64,000 bases of DNA from Methanoculleus thermophilus (GCF_001571405.1 NZ_BCNX01000004.1:1-64000); one strand, 5' to 3'; shown: positions 35,339-44,548, counted from the stretch's first letter. Notes: a model not told the origin generated them from the letters alone. Translations and numbers: made by a program.

Positions 35339-35677
35339 ATGAAGATGGTAACTGCGGTTATCAGGCCCGAGATGTTTGATGCCGTGAAAACGGCACTCGA
35401 AACGAGCGGGATCTATGGAATGACCGTGAGCGAGGTGATGGGGCGAGGAGCCCAGAAGGGCATCGCCCTCCGGTTCCGGGGAAAGACGGTGCCGGTCGAA
35501 CTCATCCCGAAGGTGAAGATCGAGATGGTGGTCCGGGATGCCGACGTCGATACGGTCCTCGGGATCGTCCGGGCAAACGGCCGGACCGGAAAGCCCGGAG
35601 ATGGTCGGGTCTTTGTCTCATCGGTCGAGAGGATCTGCAAGGTGCGGACGGATGAGGAGGAGCCGGCCGACCAGTAG
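35339..35677 (+). CDS. glnK: PII signal protein GlnK
   Basis: A trimeric PII protein, 112 residues, regulating the ammonium channel. MKMVTAVIRPEMFDAVKTALETSG and IPKVKIEMVV, NGRTGKPGDGRVFV give the family. ATG 35339 aligns with the E. coli PII start and has GAGTGGTG just before it. The T-loop has the usual length, but the positions of Tyr46 and Tyr51 are Phe and Val, so uridylylation is impossible; control must be by ATP/ADP/2-oxoglutarate binding. Arginine and glycine residues of the B- and C-loops are kept. Confidence 0.93.
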   Translation: MKMVTAVIRPEMFDAVKTALETSGIYGMTVSEVMGRGAQKGIALRFRGKTVPVELIPKVKIEMVVRDADVDTVLGIVRANGRTGKPGDGRVFVSSVERICKVRTDEEEPADQ

Positions 35678-36036
35678 TCCTTCTTTTTGAGGCCGTCCGG
35701 GAACGCCTTTGCGCAGGGACAGCCTACATCTAGCAGCGTTCACGCGTTGACATGCTCTCTTTTGCAGTTTTGGCCGGTTGCTGTTTTCCCGGTCGGTGCT
35801 CAAACTCCATTCCTGGAGGAGCGTCGATCACCGATACATGGGATCGTATAATCGTATCTCATGGCACGGTATCCACGAGAGTATCGCCACGGTCCACTAC
35901 TTCGGATTTTTATCGGTTGAAGGTGCTGGTTGTCACGATGGGGCAGTTTTCTGTACTGGTTCCCTCGCTCCTCACCTTCGCTATAGCGCTCCGGTGCGTG
36001 GAAGAATGGTTGGGCGTGGGGTGAAATGAGTTGTTT
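35678..36036. other. Intergenic region between convergent glnK and F420-oxidoreductase genes
   Basis: About 360 bases. CTTCTTTTTGAGG directly after glnK is a likely oligo-T terminator. ATCGTATAATCGTATC near 35844 is a short repeat. Nothing else is recognised. Confidence 0.5.
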
Positions 36037-36999
36037 CTACTCCTGGAAATGCGGCAGAACCTCGTTTCTGTAGAACTCCATGAACTCCCGCTGCTGGTGC
36101 CCGATCTGGTGGATGCAGACGTGGTCGAACCCCATCCGGATCTTCTCCTCGATCTTTTTGATGTGCGCCTCCGCATCGGGACCGCAGACCACATGCTTTG
36201 CGACATCCTCCGGTGTCGCCATCTTTGCCAGCTGCTCGTAATGGGCCGGTGTGGGGAGGAGCCTGTTGAGTTCTCCGGTGTTTGCAGGGATCGGCCACTG
36301 CTCGTAGGCTGTTGTCTGCCCTTCCTCCTCGGTCTCCGCCCAGCAGACCGAGACCTCGATATACGCCGGTTTGTCTGCGCCCCCGGAATCCCGAAAGACA
36401 ATGAGGGTTTCTTCGGCATTTGTCCCTGGGTTGATGAACCCGTCCCCTACCCGGGCGGCCATGGATGCGCTGATCGGGCCTTCGGATGCGATGTAGATCG
36501 GGGGGAGTTGTTCGGGAAGGGTGAAGATTTGCGCATTCTCCAGGGTGTAGAAGGTGCCGTAGTAACTCTGCATGCCCCCTTTCCAGAGCGTCCTGATCAC
36601 TTCTACCGCCTCCTCGAGCATCTCAATCCGGACCCGCGCCGGAGGCCAGTAACTGTTGAAGATGTGTTCGTTGAGGTTCTCGCCCGATCCAAGCCCGAGA
36701 ATGAACCGTCCCGGCATCATGGTCCCGGCAGTAGCTGCAGCCTGCGCAATGATGCCGGGGTGTATTCGCATCGTCGGGCAGGTGACTCCCGTTATCAGCT
36801 GCAGGTCTGCCGTCACCTGGGAGATGCCGCCGAGGACTCCCCAGACGAACGGACTCTCACCCTGCCGGTTTGTCCAGGGGTGGTAGTGATCTGATATCAT
36901 GGCAAATGTAAACCCGGACTCTTCCGCCATTCGGGCGTTGCAGACGAGATCCTGGGGACCATGCTCCTCGCATGCCAGTTTATAACCGATTTCAACCAT
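36037..36999 (-). CDS. F420-dependent LLM-class oxidoreductase (TIGR03557/G6PDH-like)
   Basis: A 320-residue TIM-barrel protein of the luciferase-like monooxygenase superfamily. EIGYKLACEEHGPQDLVCNARMAEESGFTFAMISDHYHPW contains the SDHxxPW motif of F420-dependent glucose-6-phosphate dehydrogenase relatives; TGVTCPTMRIHPGIIAQAAAT and GRFILGLGSGENLNEHI are F420-binding parts. The true substrate in methanogens is not known. Divergent from the hexulose-phosphate synthase gene. Confidence 0.87.
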   Translation of the reverse strand: MVEIGYKLACEEHGPQDLVCNARMAEESGFTFAMISDHYHPWTNRQGESPFVWGVLGGISQVTADLQLITGVTCPTMRIHPGIIAQAAATAGTMMPGRFILGLGSGENLNEHIFNSYWPPARVRIEMLEEAVEVIRTLWKGGMQSYYGTFYTLENAQIFTLPEQLPPIYIASEGPISASMAARVGDGFINPGTNAEETLIVFRDSGGADKPAYIEVSVCWAETEEEGQTTAYEQWPIPANTGELNRLLPTPAHYEQLAKMATPEDVAKHVVCGPDAEAHIKKIEEKIRMGFDHVCIHQIGHQQREFMEFYRNEVLPHFQE

Positions 37000-37156
37000 C
37001 CGTCATCACATCCGCACCATCGATACAGCCATTCCGGTTCTCAACTCTTTGAGACATGAGGTGTCATTGGCGCCGGCTACCTCAAGCATCCCGATGCATA
37101 TATGTTTCCCCCGGGCCGGCACCAGATAAATACAATCTTTATCATACAGGTATTGT

Positions 37157-38446
37157 ATGGCAACGCCAACTCTCCAGGTGGCGCTCGATCTCCTCGAGCT
37201 CGATCGTGCGGTAGAGATCGCAGAAGAAGCGGTTCGTGGCGGTGCGGATTGGATTGAAGCAGGCACACCCCTGATCAAGAGCGAGGGCATGCAGGCCGTG
37301 CGAGTGCTCCGGGAACGCTTCCCCGAGCATGAAATTGTGGCTGATATGAAGATCGCCGATACCGGGGCAGTTGAAGTGGAGATGGCGGCGAAGTCCGGTG
37401 CCGATATCATCTGCATCCTCGCCGACGCCGATGACACCGTGATCGCCGAAGCGGTCCGTTCGGCCCGCAAGTATGGCGTCCGGATCATGGCGGACCTCAT
37501 CAATGTCGACGACCCGGTCACCCGGTCCCACGAACTGGCTAAACTCGGTGTCGATTACATCAACGCTCATGTTGGCATCGATCAGCAGATGATCGGCAGG
37601 TCGTCACTCGCCCTTCTCCGCCGCCTTGCCGGGGAGGTGAGCATCCCGATCGCCGTCGCCGGGGGGCTCGATGCAGAGACCGCATCCGAAGCGGTCGCTG
37701 CCGGGGCATCGATCGTGATCGTAGGCGGGAATATTACCAAGGCCGCCGACGTCACCGGGGCGGCGCAACGCATCCGAAACGCGATCGATCGGCCCGAGAT
37801 CCGGCCGCGTGAAGAAGAGAGTCAGGAAGCCGTCATCCGTCGCCTCTTAGAGGGGGTTTCCGCACCGAACGTCACCGACGCCATGCACCGGAAAGGAGCC
37901 ATGGCGGATCTCATCTCGATCTGCGGGAGGGTAAAAGCGGTCGGTCAGGCGGTGACGGTTCGGACTCTTGCTGGAGACTGGGCAAAACCCGTTGAGGCGA
38001 TAGATGTTGCCGGGCCCGGTGATGTCCTCGTTATCAGCAACGAAGGACGGACGGATGTTGCGCCCTGGGGAGAACTGGCTACTCACTCGGCCCGGAACCG
38101 GGGTATCGCGGGCATCGTGATCGACGGGGCGGTCCGGGACGTCGATGATATCCGCGAGATGAAGTTCCCGGTCTTTGCCAAGGCGACCGTCCCGAACGCC
38201 GGCGAGCCCAAAGGTCTTGGAGAGATCAACACCGAGATCGTCTGCTGCGGCCAGGTAGTGCGGCCGGGCGACTGGATCGTCGCCGACGAGAGCGGTGTCG
38301 TGGTCGTTCCCCGGGAGCGGGCCTACGAGGTCGCTCGCCGGGCGATGGAGGTGAAGAAGACCGAAGAACGGATCCGCGAGGAGATCCGGCGTGGTCGGAC
38401 GCTCTCGGAGGTGGCGGAACTCCTGAAGTGGGAGAAACGGCGCTGA
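37157..38446 (+). CDS. 3-hexulose-6-phosphate synthase fused to an RraA-like domain
   Basis: A 429-residue fusion. Residues 1-210 form an orotidine-decarboxylase-type barrel: [30 protein letters not shown] (DxKxxD) and [29 protein letters not shown] identify Hps, which together with the isomerase at 5198 links hexulose phosphate to ribulose 5-phosphate. Residues about 225-400 are an RraA/HMG-aldolase-like domain, with [12 protein letters not shown] and [17 protein letters not shown]. RraA-like domains can be aldolases or fold-only proteins, so its role here is uncertain. An AT-rich GATAAATACAATCTTTATCA lies 15-35 bases upstream of the ATG. Confidence 0.9.
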   Translation: MATPTLQVALDLLELDRAVEIAEEAVRGGADWIEAGTPLIKSEGMQAVRVLRERFPEHEIVADMKIADTGAVEVEMAAKSGADIICILADADDTVIAEAVRSARKYGVRIMADLINVDDPVTRSHELAKLGVDYINAHVGIDQQMIGRSSLALLRRLAGEVSIPIAVAGGLDAETASEAVAAGASIVIVGGNITKAADVTGAAQRIRNAIDRPEIRPREEESQEAVIRRLLEGVSAPNVTDAMHRKGAMADLISICGRVKAVGQAVTVRTLAGDWAKPVEAIDVAGPGDVLVISNEGRTDVAPWGELATHSARNRGIAGIVIDGAVRDVDDIREMKFPVFAKATVPNAGEPKGLGEINTEIVCCGQVVRPGDWIVADESGVVVVPRERAYEVARRAMEVKKTEERIREEIRRGRTLSEVAELLKWEKRR

Positions 38447-38535
38447 CCGACGACGATCCCTCTGTCTTTATCTGAACGCAAGACATAGTTATCGATCACT
38501 CGAAACCCTGGCGGTTTTCCGGGAGGAGCGGCGGC

Positions 38536-39231
38536 ATGTTGCAGGGCATCAGGGAGGCGATCGTTGAGGTTGTCCAGGCGGTTCTTCCCATCATCCTGAT
38601 CATCGTCGTCCTTGAGATTGTGGTGCTCCGTGCGACGCCGCCAGATCTCCTTCTGTTTCTGCTAGGGAGCGTCATGGTCGTCCTCGGGATCGCCCTCTTT
38701 CTCTCCGGTGTGAAGGCGGGCCTTCTTCCCATAGGTGAGGCGATCGGCTCCGAGTTTTCTGTCCGGGGTTCACTCGCGCTGATCATCGCTGGAACGTTCC
38801 TGTTTGGGTTTCTCACGATCGTCGCCGAGCCGAACATCCGTGTCCTTGGGGAGATGCTTGATACCGTCACGGGGGGTGGCATACCGTCCGGACCCCTGAC
38901 CCTTGTGATCGCAGTCAGTGTTGGCTTCATAGTCACTGCAGGTGTCCTCAGAATCATCTTCGGAGTTCCTCTTGCTTACCTTTATGCCGTCAGTTATGCT
39001 GCCGTCATCGTCCTTGCACCATTTACATCTCCAGACTTCCTGGCTGTTGCGGTTGATGCAGGCGGCATAACGACCGGACTTTTGACGATCCCGATCATCC
39101 TGGCGCTCGGGACCGGCATCACTTCGGTTCTCGCCGGCCGTTCGGCTCTCACGGACGGTTTTGGGCTGGTCGGGCTTGCTTCCCTTGGTCCGATCCTCGG
39201 CGTCATGCTGATGGGGATGGTTTATTCATGA
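38536..39231 (+). CDS. DUF1538 membrane protein, first subunit
   Basis: A 231-residue protein with about six to seven hydrophobic spans. The DUF1538 character is seen in VVQAVLPIILIIVVLEIVVLR, FLSGVKAGLLPIGEAIGSEF and FLTIVAEPNIRVLGEML, then DAGGITTGLLTIPIILALGTGI. A bacterial pair of this family (UmpAB) has been described as a two-component sodium/proton antiporter; whether that holds here is inference. GGGAGGAGC precedes the ATG. The stop overlaps the second DUF1538 gene (ATGA). Confidence 0.82.
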   Translation: MLQGIREAIVEVVQAVLPIILIIVVLEIVVLRATPPDLLLFLLGSVMVVLGIALFLSGVKAGLLPIGEAIGSEFSVRGSLALIIAGTFLFGFLTIVAEPNIRVLGEMLDTVTGGGIPSGPLTLVIAVSVGFIVTAGVLRIIFGVPLAYLYAVSYAAVIVLAPFTSPDFLAVAVDAGGITTGLLTIPIILALGTGITSVLAGRSALTDGFGLVGLASLGPILGVMLMGMVYS

Positions 39232-39953
39232 TTCTGGAACTCTTCGAGGGGATGGATCAGGTCTTTCTTGAGGTTGCTCAGGCACTCCTTCCGCTGCTCA
39301 TCTTCTTTGGGGTATTTCAGGTGGCCCTCCTGAAACTACCACGGGTTTATGTCATGAACCTCGGGCGGGGGATCCTGGTTGCATTTCTTGGAATGGTCCT
39401 CTTCCTTCAGGGTGTCAATGTCGCATTCCTTCCGGCAGGCCGCGAGATTGGGGAGGCCATCACTGCGTTCGGCCACCTGTGGCTTCTGATCCCGCTCGGG
39501 TTCCTTCTGGGGTTTGTTGCTACCTACGCAGAGCCTGCTGTCCGGGTCCTCGGCTACCAGGTTGCAGAGTCATCGAGCGGCTATATCAAAGAGTCCCTGA
39601 TCGTCTATACCCTCTCGTTCGCGGTTGCGATCTCCGTCTCACTCGGTATGGCCCGTCTCGTCTACGGCATCCCGCTACTCTACATTCTCATTCCCGGCTA
39701 TTCCCTCGTCATTATCCTTCTCTTTCTCACAGATCCGGAGTTTGCCGGGATTGCATTTGACTCCGGGGGTGTCGCCACCGGCCCGATGGCCGTCACCTTC
39801 CTCCTCTCCCTTGCTGTTGGGGTTGCTGCAGGGATCGAGGGACGCAACCCCGTCATCGACGGTTTCGGGCTGATCGCGCTGATAGCGCTTGCACCCATTC
39901 TCTCCGTGCTGGCGCTTGGTATCCTCTACCGGGGAACGCGAGGTGAAGAGTAA
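39228..39953 (+). CDS. DUF1538 membrane protein, second subunit
   Basis: A 241-residue paralogue of its upstream neighbour with the same motif order: VAQALLPLLIFFGVFQVALLK, FLQGVNVAFLPAGREIGEAI, FVATYAEPAVRVLGYQV and DSGGVATGPMAVTFLLSLAVG. The shared AEPxVRVLG and (D)(A/S)GG(I/V)xTG motifs suggest that the two form a heteromeric membrane unit. Followed at once by a PII-like gene. Confidence 0.82.
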   Translation: MILELFEGMDQVFLEVAQALLPLLIFFGVFQVALLKLPRVYVMNLGRGILVAFLGMVLFLQGVNVAFLPAGREIGEAITAFGHLWLLIPLGFLLGFVATYAEPAVRVLGYQVAESSSGYIKESLIVYTLSFAVAISVSLGMARLVYGIPLLYILIPGYSLVIILLFLTDPEFAGIAFDSGGVATGPMAVTFLLSLAVGVAAGIEGRNPVIDGFGLIALIALAPILSVLALGILYRGTRGEE

Positions 39954-39954
39954 T

Positions 39955-40287
39955 ATGTCCGATAACGAACTGATTATCACGATTGTAAAACGGGGCTGGT
40001 CCGAGCCGGTGCTTGCGGCGGCCCGTGGCGCCGGGGCTGAGGGAGCGACCATTCTCCTCGGCCGTGGGACCGGTATTCATGAGGTTAGGTCACTTCTTGG
40101 GATTCCCATCGAGCCTGAGAAGGAGATCGTTCTGACGGTTGTCGCCGCCGACCGAACGGATGCGGTACTCGATGCGATCGTGGCCGCTGCCGAGCTGGAC
40201 CGGCCTGGAATGGGCCTTGCATTTGTCATCCCTATCCGGCGGGTTGCGGGAAGGGTCCATATGTTCCTCAAAGGTGAAGATGGGTGA
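39955..40287 (+). CDS. PII-like protein linked to the DUF1538 pair
   Basis: A 110-residue alpha/beta protein of the PII/ferredoxin-like fold: ELIITIVKRGWSEPVLAAARGAGAEGATILLGRGTG resembles the first half of PII with a shorter loop, and EKEIVLTVVAADRTDAVLDAIVAAAELDRPGMGLAFVIPI the second. ATG 39955 is chosen because AGGTGA lies upstream and the membrane gene ends two bases before it. It probably senses a small ligand and regulates the DUF1538 transporter, as GlnK does Amt; this is inference. Confidence 0.75.
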   Translation: MSDNELIITIVKRGWSEPVLAAARGAGAEGATILLGRGTGIHEVRSLLGIPIEPEKEIVLTVVAADRTDAVLDAIVAAAELDRPGMGLAFVIPIRRVAGRVHMFLKGEDG

Positions 40288-40317
40288 CGAAGGGGTTTAG
40301 GTGGCCTGAACCCGGGA

Positions 40318-40749
40318 TTATGGTGAAAGGGATGCTTTGAGGAGTTCTCCACCGTGGTCGAGGATCTGGCGAACGGCATCCTCAATCTGGTCCACCCGCA
40401 GGATCAGGACCGCTCCATCTTTTCCTGAGTATGCATAGGCATACTCGATGTTTATCCCTGCATCCCCGAGGATTGACGCGATATCTGAGAGACCACCCGG
40501 CTCGTCACGCATCTTCACACCGATGACATCGGTGAACGTGACCCGGAACCCGAGATCGGTCAGCCTCCTGTAGGCGTCATCCGGCCGATCAACGAGTGCG
40601 CGGACGACCCCGAATCCATTCGCTTCAGCGATGCTGAATGCGAAGATGTTTATTTCCGCATCCCGCAGCGCACTGGCGATCGCCGCGAGGCGCCCCGGGC
40701 GGTTCTCAGAAAAGATTGAGATCTGTTTGACAATATACGACTCTTCCAT
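40318..40749 (-). CDS. Tandem ACT-domain protein
   Basis: A 143-residue protein with two ACT domains: VKQISIFSENRPGRLAAIASALRDAEINI and VIGVKMRDEPGGLSDIASILGDAGINIEYAYAY. Such proteins bind amino acids; methanogen copies often accompany phenylacetate-CoA ligase and indolepyruvate oxidoreductase genes. The start overlaps the stop of the preceding ligase gene (TAATG). Confidence 0.88.
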   Translation of the reverse strand: MEESYIVKQISIFSENRPGRLAAIASALRDAEINIFAFSIAEANGFGVVRALVDRPDDAYRRLTDLGFRVTFTDVIGVKMRDEPGGLSDIASILGDAGINIEYAYAYSGKDGAVLILRVDQIEDAVRQILDHGGELLKASLSP

Positions 40750-42050
40750 TACAAAGACCTCCTGTCAATGACCTTCTTAGACTTGCCTTCAAACCGCGGA
40801 AGGGTTCCCGGTTCGACCAGTTCCACATCCACACTCACGTTCAGGGAGCTCCGCAAGCGGTGCTCCACGTTCCGCTTGATCACCATAAGATCGGTGATCT
40901 TATCAGAGAATGCCTCCTCGCTCACCTCAACCCGCACGAGCATGGTATCGAGCGCACCCTTCCGGTCGACGACGATCTGGAAGTGTTTGCCGACGTCGGG
41001 AATCTCAAGCAGCGTATGCTCCACCTGCGATGGGAAGACGTTGATGCCGCGGACGATCAGCATATCATCCACCCGTCCCCGTATCCGGCCGATGCGGGGA
41101 TGCGTCCGGCCGCAGGGGCAGATCCCGTCCTCAATGGCGGCAAGATCCCCGATCCGATATCGGACCATGGGAAGGGCCTCTTTCTGCAGCATGGTGATGG
41201 TCACCTCGCCCTGTTCTCCGGGTTCAAGCACCTCGTTGGTCTTGGGGTCCACAATCTCCACGAACGCTAGGTCGCCCCATATATGGATTCCTTGTTGCTC
41301 TGCACACTCGGTGAACAACGGGCCGGAGAGTTCGCTTGTCCCGTAGATATCGTAGGCGCGGATCCCGAGCCAGTCCTCTATCCGGACTCGCATCTGCTCC
41401 GACCAGGGTTCAGCGCCGAGGAAACCAAGGCGAAGGTCGGTGTCGTTCTTGATCGAGACCCCCATCTTCTCTGCCACCTCCCCGATGTGAAGGAGATACG
41501 ATGGAGTGCAGGCGATGGCGGTGACGTGGAGGTCCTGCATCAGCTCAATCTGCCGTTCGGTGTTCCCGACGCTTGTGGGGAGGACGGTTGCACCAACGCG
41601 CTCAGCGCCGTAGTGGGCGCCGAGCCCGCCGGTAAAGAGGCCGTAGCCGTAACTCACCTGGATCACATCACCCCGCCCAAGACCGCAGGAGGAGAATGCG
41701 CGCGCCAGAGACTCACTCCAGTTCTCGATGTCGCGTGCCGTATAGCCGACGACTGTGGGTTTGCCTGTCGTTCCGGAGGAGACGTGGTAGCGGACGAGTT
41801 CGTTTCGGTCGGCGGAGAAGATTCCGTCCGGATAGTTATCCCGCAGATCCTGTTTGTACATGAACGGGAGTTTCGTGATATCCTCAAGCGTCCTGATATC
41901 GTCGGGGTGGACCTGCTGCTCCTTCATCCGGCGTCGGTAGAACTCGTTGAAACTGTAGAGCCGGTACACGAGGGTTTTTAGGAGTTTGAACTGGAGCCGC
42001 CGCAACTCATCGGGCGGCATCGTCTCCATTCGTGGGTTCCAGAGTACCAT
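40749..42050 (-). CDS. Phenylacetate-CoA ligase family protein (second copy)
   Basis: A 433-residue acyl-adenylate-forming enzyme. RYHVSSGTTGKPTVVGYT is the AMP-binding loop, YDIYGTSELSGP the adenine-binding motif, and GRVDDMLIVRGINVFPSQVE the C-terminal hinge. In methanogens this family is linked to aryl-acetates formed from aromatic amino acids and to aromatic amino-acid synthesis from aryl acids. It overlaps the upstream paralogue and the downstream ACT gene by one base each (TAATG), so the three are translationally coupled. Confidence 0.9.
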   Translation of the reverse strand: MVLWNPRMETMPPDELRRLQFKLLKTLVYRLYSFNEFYRRRMKEQQVHPDDIRTLEDITKLPFMYKQDLRDNYPDGIFSADRNELVRYHVSSGTTGKPTVVGYTARDIENWSESLARAFSSCGLGRGDVIQVSYGYGLFTGGLGAHYGAERVGATVLPTSVGNTERQIELMQDLHVTAIACTPSYLLHIGEVAEKMGVSIKNDTDLRLGFLGAEPWSEQMRVRIEDWLGIRAYDIYGTSELSGPLFTECAEQQGIHIWGDLAFVEIVDPKTNEVLEPGEQGEVTITMLQKEALPMVRYRIGDLAAIEDGICPCGRTHPRIGRIRGRVDDMLIVRGINVFPSQVEHTLLEIPDVGKHFQIVVDRKGALDTMLVRVEVSEEAFSDKITDLMVIKRNVEHRLRSSLNVSVDVELVEPGTLPRFEGKSKKVIDRRSL

Positions 42051-43339
42051 CAGAGTGCCCCCCGCCGGTCAATGACCCGCTTTGCCTTCCCTTCGAACCG
42101 GGGTAGCGATCCTGGCTCAACCAGTTTCACCGCGGTCCGAAGCCCGAGCGCGTTGTGGAGTTCGCTGGCGATCTTTTTCTGTATACGTGCGAGGTCCTGC
42201 AGTTCCCCGGAGAAAGATGCTCTGCTCATCTCGACTTCGATCGTCATCTCATCAAGATGTTTGACACGGTCGATATATACCATGTACTGTTCCCCAACCT
42301 CGGGAAGGGCTCGCAGAACGTGCTCGATCTGAGAGGGGAAGACATTGATTCCCCGGATGACCAGCATATCGTCGCTGCGTCCGGTGAGCCGGGCGATCTT
42401 CTGCCCGCGCCCGCAGGAGCACTCCTCGTCCATCAGCTGGGTCACGTCGCCGGTCCGGTAACGGACGAGCGGCATGGCCTCCTTGACGAGCGGGGTGATG
42501 ACAAGTTCACCCCGTTCACCGGGTGCGAGCCTCTCACCAGTCTTGGGATCGATGATCTCTGCAAGGTAGCAGTCATGCCAGAGATGGAGCCCGTTGTGCT
42601 CCGGACACTCGAATGCCACTCCCGGCCCGTACATCTCCGAGAGCCCATAACTGTCATAGGCCTTCACACCGAGCCGCCGCTCGAGTTCTGCGCGCATGCT
42701 CTCCGACCAGGGTTCGGCCCCGAATATCCCTACCCTGAGAGTATCCAGTGTCTTTCCCATCGACTCGGCAACCTCGGCGAGGTGGAGGGCGTAACTTGGC
42801 GTACAGTGGATCGCGGTCACCCCGAAGTCCTCAATCATCTCGATCTGGCGCCGGGTGTTGCCTGTTGCGCTTGGGACCACCGTCGCCCCGATCTTCTCGG
42901 CTCCGTAATGGAACCCGAGTCCCCCGGTGAAGAGACCGTAGTTGACCGCGTTCTGAAAGACATCGTCTTCTCCAAGACCGATCATCGTCATGTTTCGCGC
43001 AATCAACTCCGACCAGTTCTCCAGATCCTGTCGGGTGTAACCGACGACGGTCGGTTTTCCGGTGGTGCCGGAGGTGGTGTGAATTCGTATGATCTCCCTC
43101 ATCGGGACTGCAAAGAGGCCAAACGGGTATCCGGCCTGGAGCTCTTTTTTGTAGGTGAAGGGAAGTTTCTCCACGTCGTCGAGTGTCCTGATATCGTCCG
43201 GAGAGACGCCCGCTTCTTTGAATTTTCTCTGGTATAACCCAACCTTTTCTGCCTGATGAAGCGTCCATTTCAGCCGCTTGAGTTGAAGGTCTGCAAGTTC
43301 ATCAGGCCGGATTGTCTCCATTGCTCTGTTCCAGAACAT
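42050..43339 (-). CDS. Phenylacetate-CoA ligase family protein (first copy)
   Basis: A 429-residue paralogue of the following gene. IHTTSGTTGKPTVVGYT, YDSYGLSEMYGPG and GRSDDMLVIRGINVFPSQIE are the same motifs. ECPEHNGLHLWHD and DEECSCGRGQKIARL contain conserved cysteines that may bind zinc. It is the first gene of the operon; ATG 43339 fits the family start. Differences in substrate between the two copies cannot be read from sequence. Confidence 0.9.
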   Translation of the reverse strand: MFWNRAMETIRPDELADLQLKRLKWTLHQAEKVGLYQRKFKEAGVSPDDIRTLDDVEKLPFTYKKELQAGYPFGLFAVPMREIIRIHTTSGTTGKPTVVGYTRQDLENWSELIARNMTMIGLGEDDVFQNAVNYGLFTGGLGFHYGAEKIGATVVPSATGNTRRQIEMIEDFGVTAIHCTPSYALHLAEVAESMGKTLDTLRVGIFGAEPWSESMRAELERRLGVKAYDSYGLSEMYGPGVAFECPEHNGLHLWHDCYLAEIIDPKTGERLAPGERGELVITPLVKEAMPLVRYRTGDVTQLMDEECSCGRGQKIARLTGRSDDMLVIRGINVFPSQIEHVLRALPEVGEQYMVYIDRVKHLDEMTIEVEMSRASFSGELQDLARIQKKIASELHNALGLRTAVKLVEPGSLPRFEGKAKRVIDRRGAL

Positions 43340-43513
43340 AGTATCCCATCGATCTTTCGCTGATTTGAGAGATGTGAGAGAAATACCTCTATCTCTCGTT
43401 TATTGCCCGGCATCCGGCATCCAGTACTCCCGGCGGCTGTCTGATAACGTATTGTAGCAGCTCCGCCGGGCATACTCTACCTCTACATAGGTGGGCGATG
43501 CGGAAAAGGTTTG

Positions 43514-44548
43514 TCAGTCTGTAGCATGGTACACCGTAGCAGTCTTCGGTTTCGCGCTCACCGGCTCGGGCCATCCGGCCTTTTTTTCACCGAATGCGTC
43601 CAGAACGAAGTCCACAAACATCTGCGCTTCATCTGGGTGGGGTGCGTTGCGGGGCACGGTGATGGCGTAGACGATTGGTTGGCCGATGCGTTCCCTCCCG
43701 ATGGAACGGAACCGCTCAAACCCGAGAGTCACATGCACCCTCTGGTAGTCGTCGGCGTGTTCTGCAGAGCCCAGGTTGATCTCGGGAGGGAGGTTGATCC
43801 ATTGCAGACCATGCTCTTCGGCTACGCTCCGATACTCGAAGGCATAGTCAATCCCGCCAGCATCAAGAAGCGAGAGAAGGTAGATACTCCCGTCCCGGAT
43901 GGCGAGTTTCTCATCTGCCGGCCTCATCCGCTCCGGCAGGGTGATCATCGTTACGCCGTCTGTGTGGGTTGGCCTGAGCGGCGGGTCAAAAGATCCACCG
44001 ATGATTGCCTCAAAGAGGCCCGGCTCACCGTAATGCTCCTCGGCAAGCGCTGTCACCATAAGCGCCCGGTAGCCGCAGGCGTCGAGCATGGGATTTGAGA
44101 ACCCGACCCGCACATCCGGGCGGGCCAGGACCTGGTACCAGTTACCAGCCGTGATCTCATCCGCACCCGTGCTCCGGTCGGTATAGGCGATCACGATCTC
44201 GTTCTTTGCGAAGGGGATGTACCAGTCCGTGTAATTCTCACCCCCCTCTCTCATCGGGATGTACATCATATCCGGGATGAGCGAGGCATCCGCGACCGCG
44301 ACGACATCGATACTCCGCCCGAGATCCGTTACCTGCCGAATCGCCTGGATACTCCCGTGACCTTCGAGCTGGACATCGATCTCCGGATGCTGACTCTCGA
44401 AAGCAGCCTCAATCTCCTCGAGCGGAACAAGAAGGCTTCCGGCCGGGACCACCGTGAGGACGGTACGTCCCGGGTCGGTCCCGGTGCAGCCCGCCGATAC
44501 TGCAAGCACGACGAGCGCGATCATCACAAGTGTCGCGGGACGGCTCAT
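43514..44548 (-). CDS. WtpA/ModA-type oxyanion-binding lipoprotein, orphan
   Basis: A 344-residue extracellular binding protein. After the signal AGCTG (lipobox) comes TVVPAGSLLVPLEEIEAAFESQHPEIDVQLEGHGS, close to tungstate/molybdate binding proteins, then VAVADASLIPDMM, YIPFAKNEIVIAYTDRS, VGFSNPMLDACGYRAL and YAFEYRSVAEEHGLQWINLPPEINLGS. No permease or ATPase gene lies beside it. The ATG at 44548 overlaps the upstream gene (ATGA); an upstream in-frame start is discarded because it precedes a normal signal peptide. It ends the seven-gene exported operon. Confidence 0.85.
   Translation of the reverse strand: MSRPATLVMIALVVLAVSAGCTGTDPGRTVLTVVPAGSLLVPLEEIEAAFESQHPEIDVQLEGHGSIQAIRQVTDLGRSIDVVAVADASLIPDMMYIPMREGGENYTDWYIPFAKNEIVIAYTDRSTGADEITAGNWYQVLARPDVRVGFSNPMLDACGYRALMVTALAEEHYGEPGLFEAIIGGSFDPPLRPTHTDGVTMITLPERMRPADEKLAIRDGSIYLLSLLDAGGIDYAFEYRSVAEEHGLQWINLPPEINLGSAEHADDYQRVHVTLGFERFRSIGRERIGQPIVYAITVPRNAPHPDEAQMFVDFVLDAFGEKKAGWPEPVSAKPKTATVYHATD

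Noticed and set aside
42155-43237. 360-codon open frame antisense to a phenylacetate-CoA ligase gene
   Set aside because: Fully inside a well-supported gene; composition is that of a reverse shadow.
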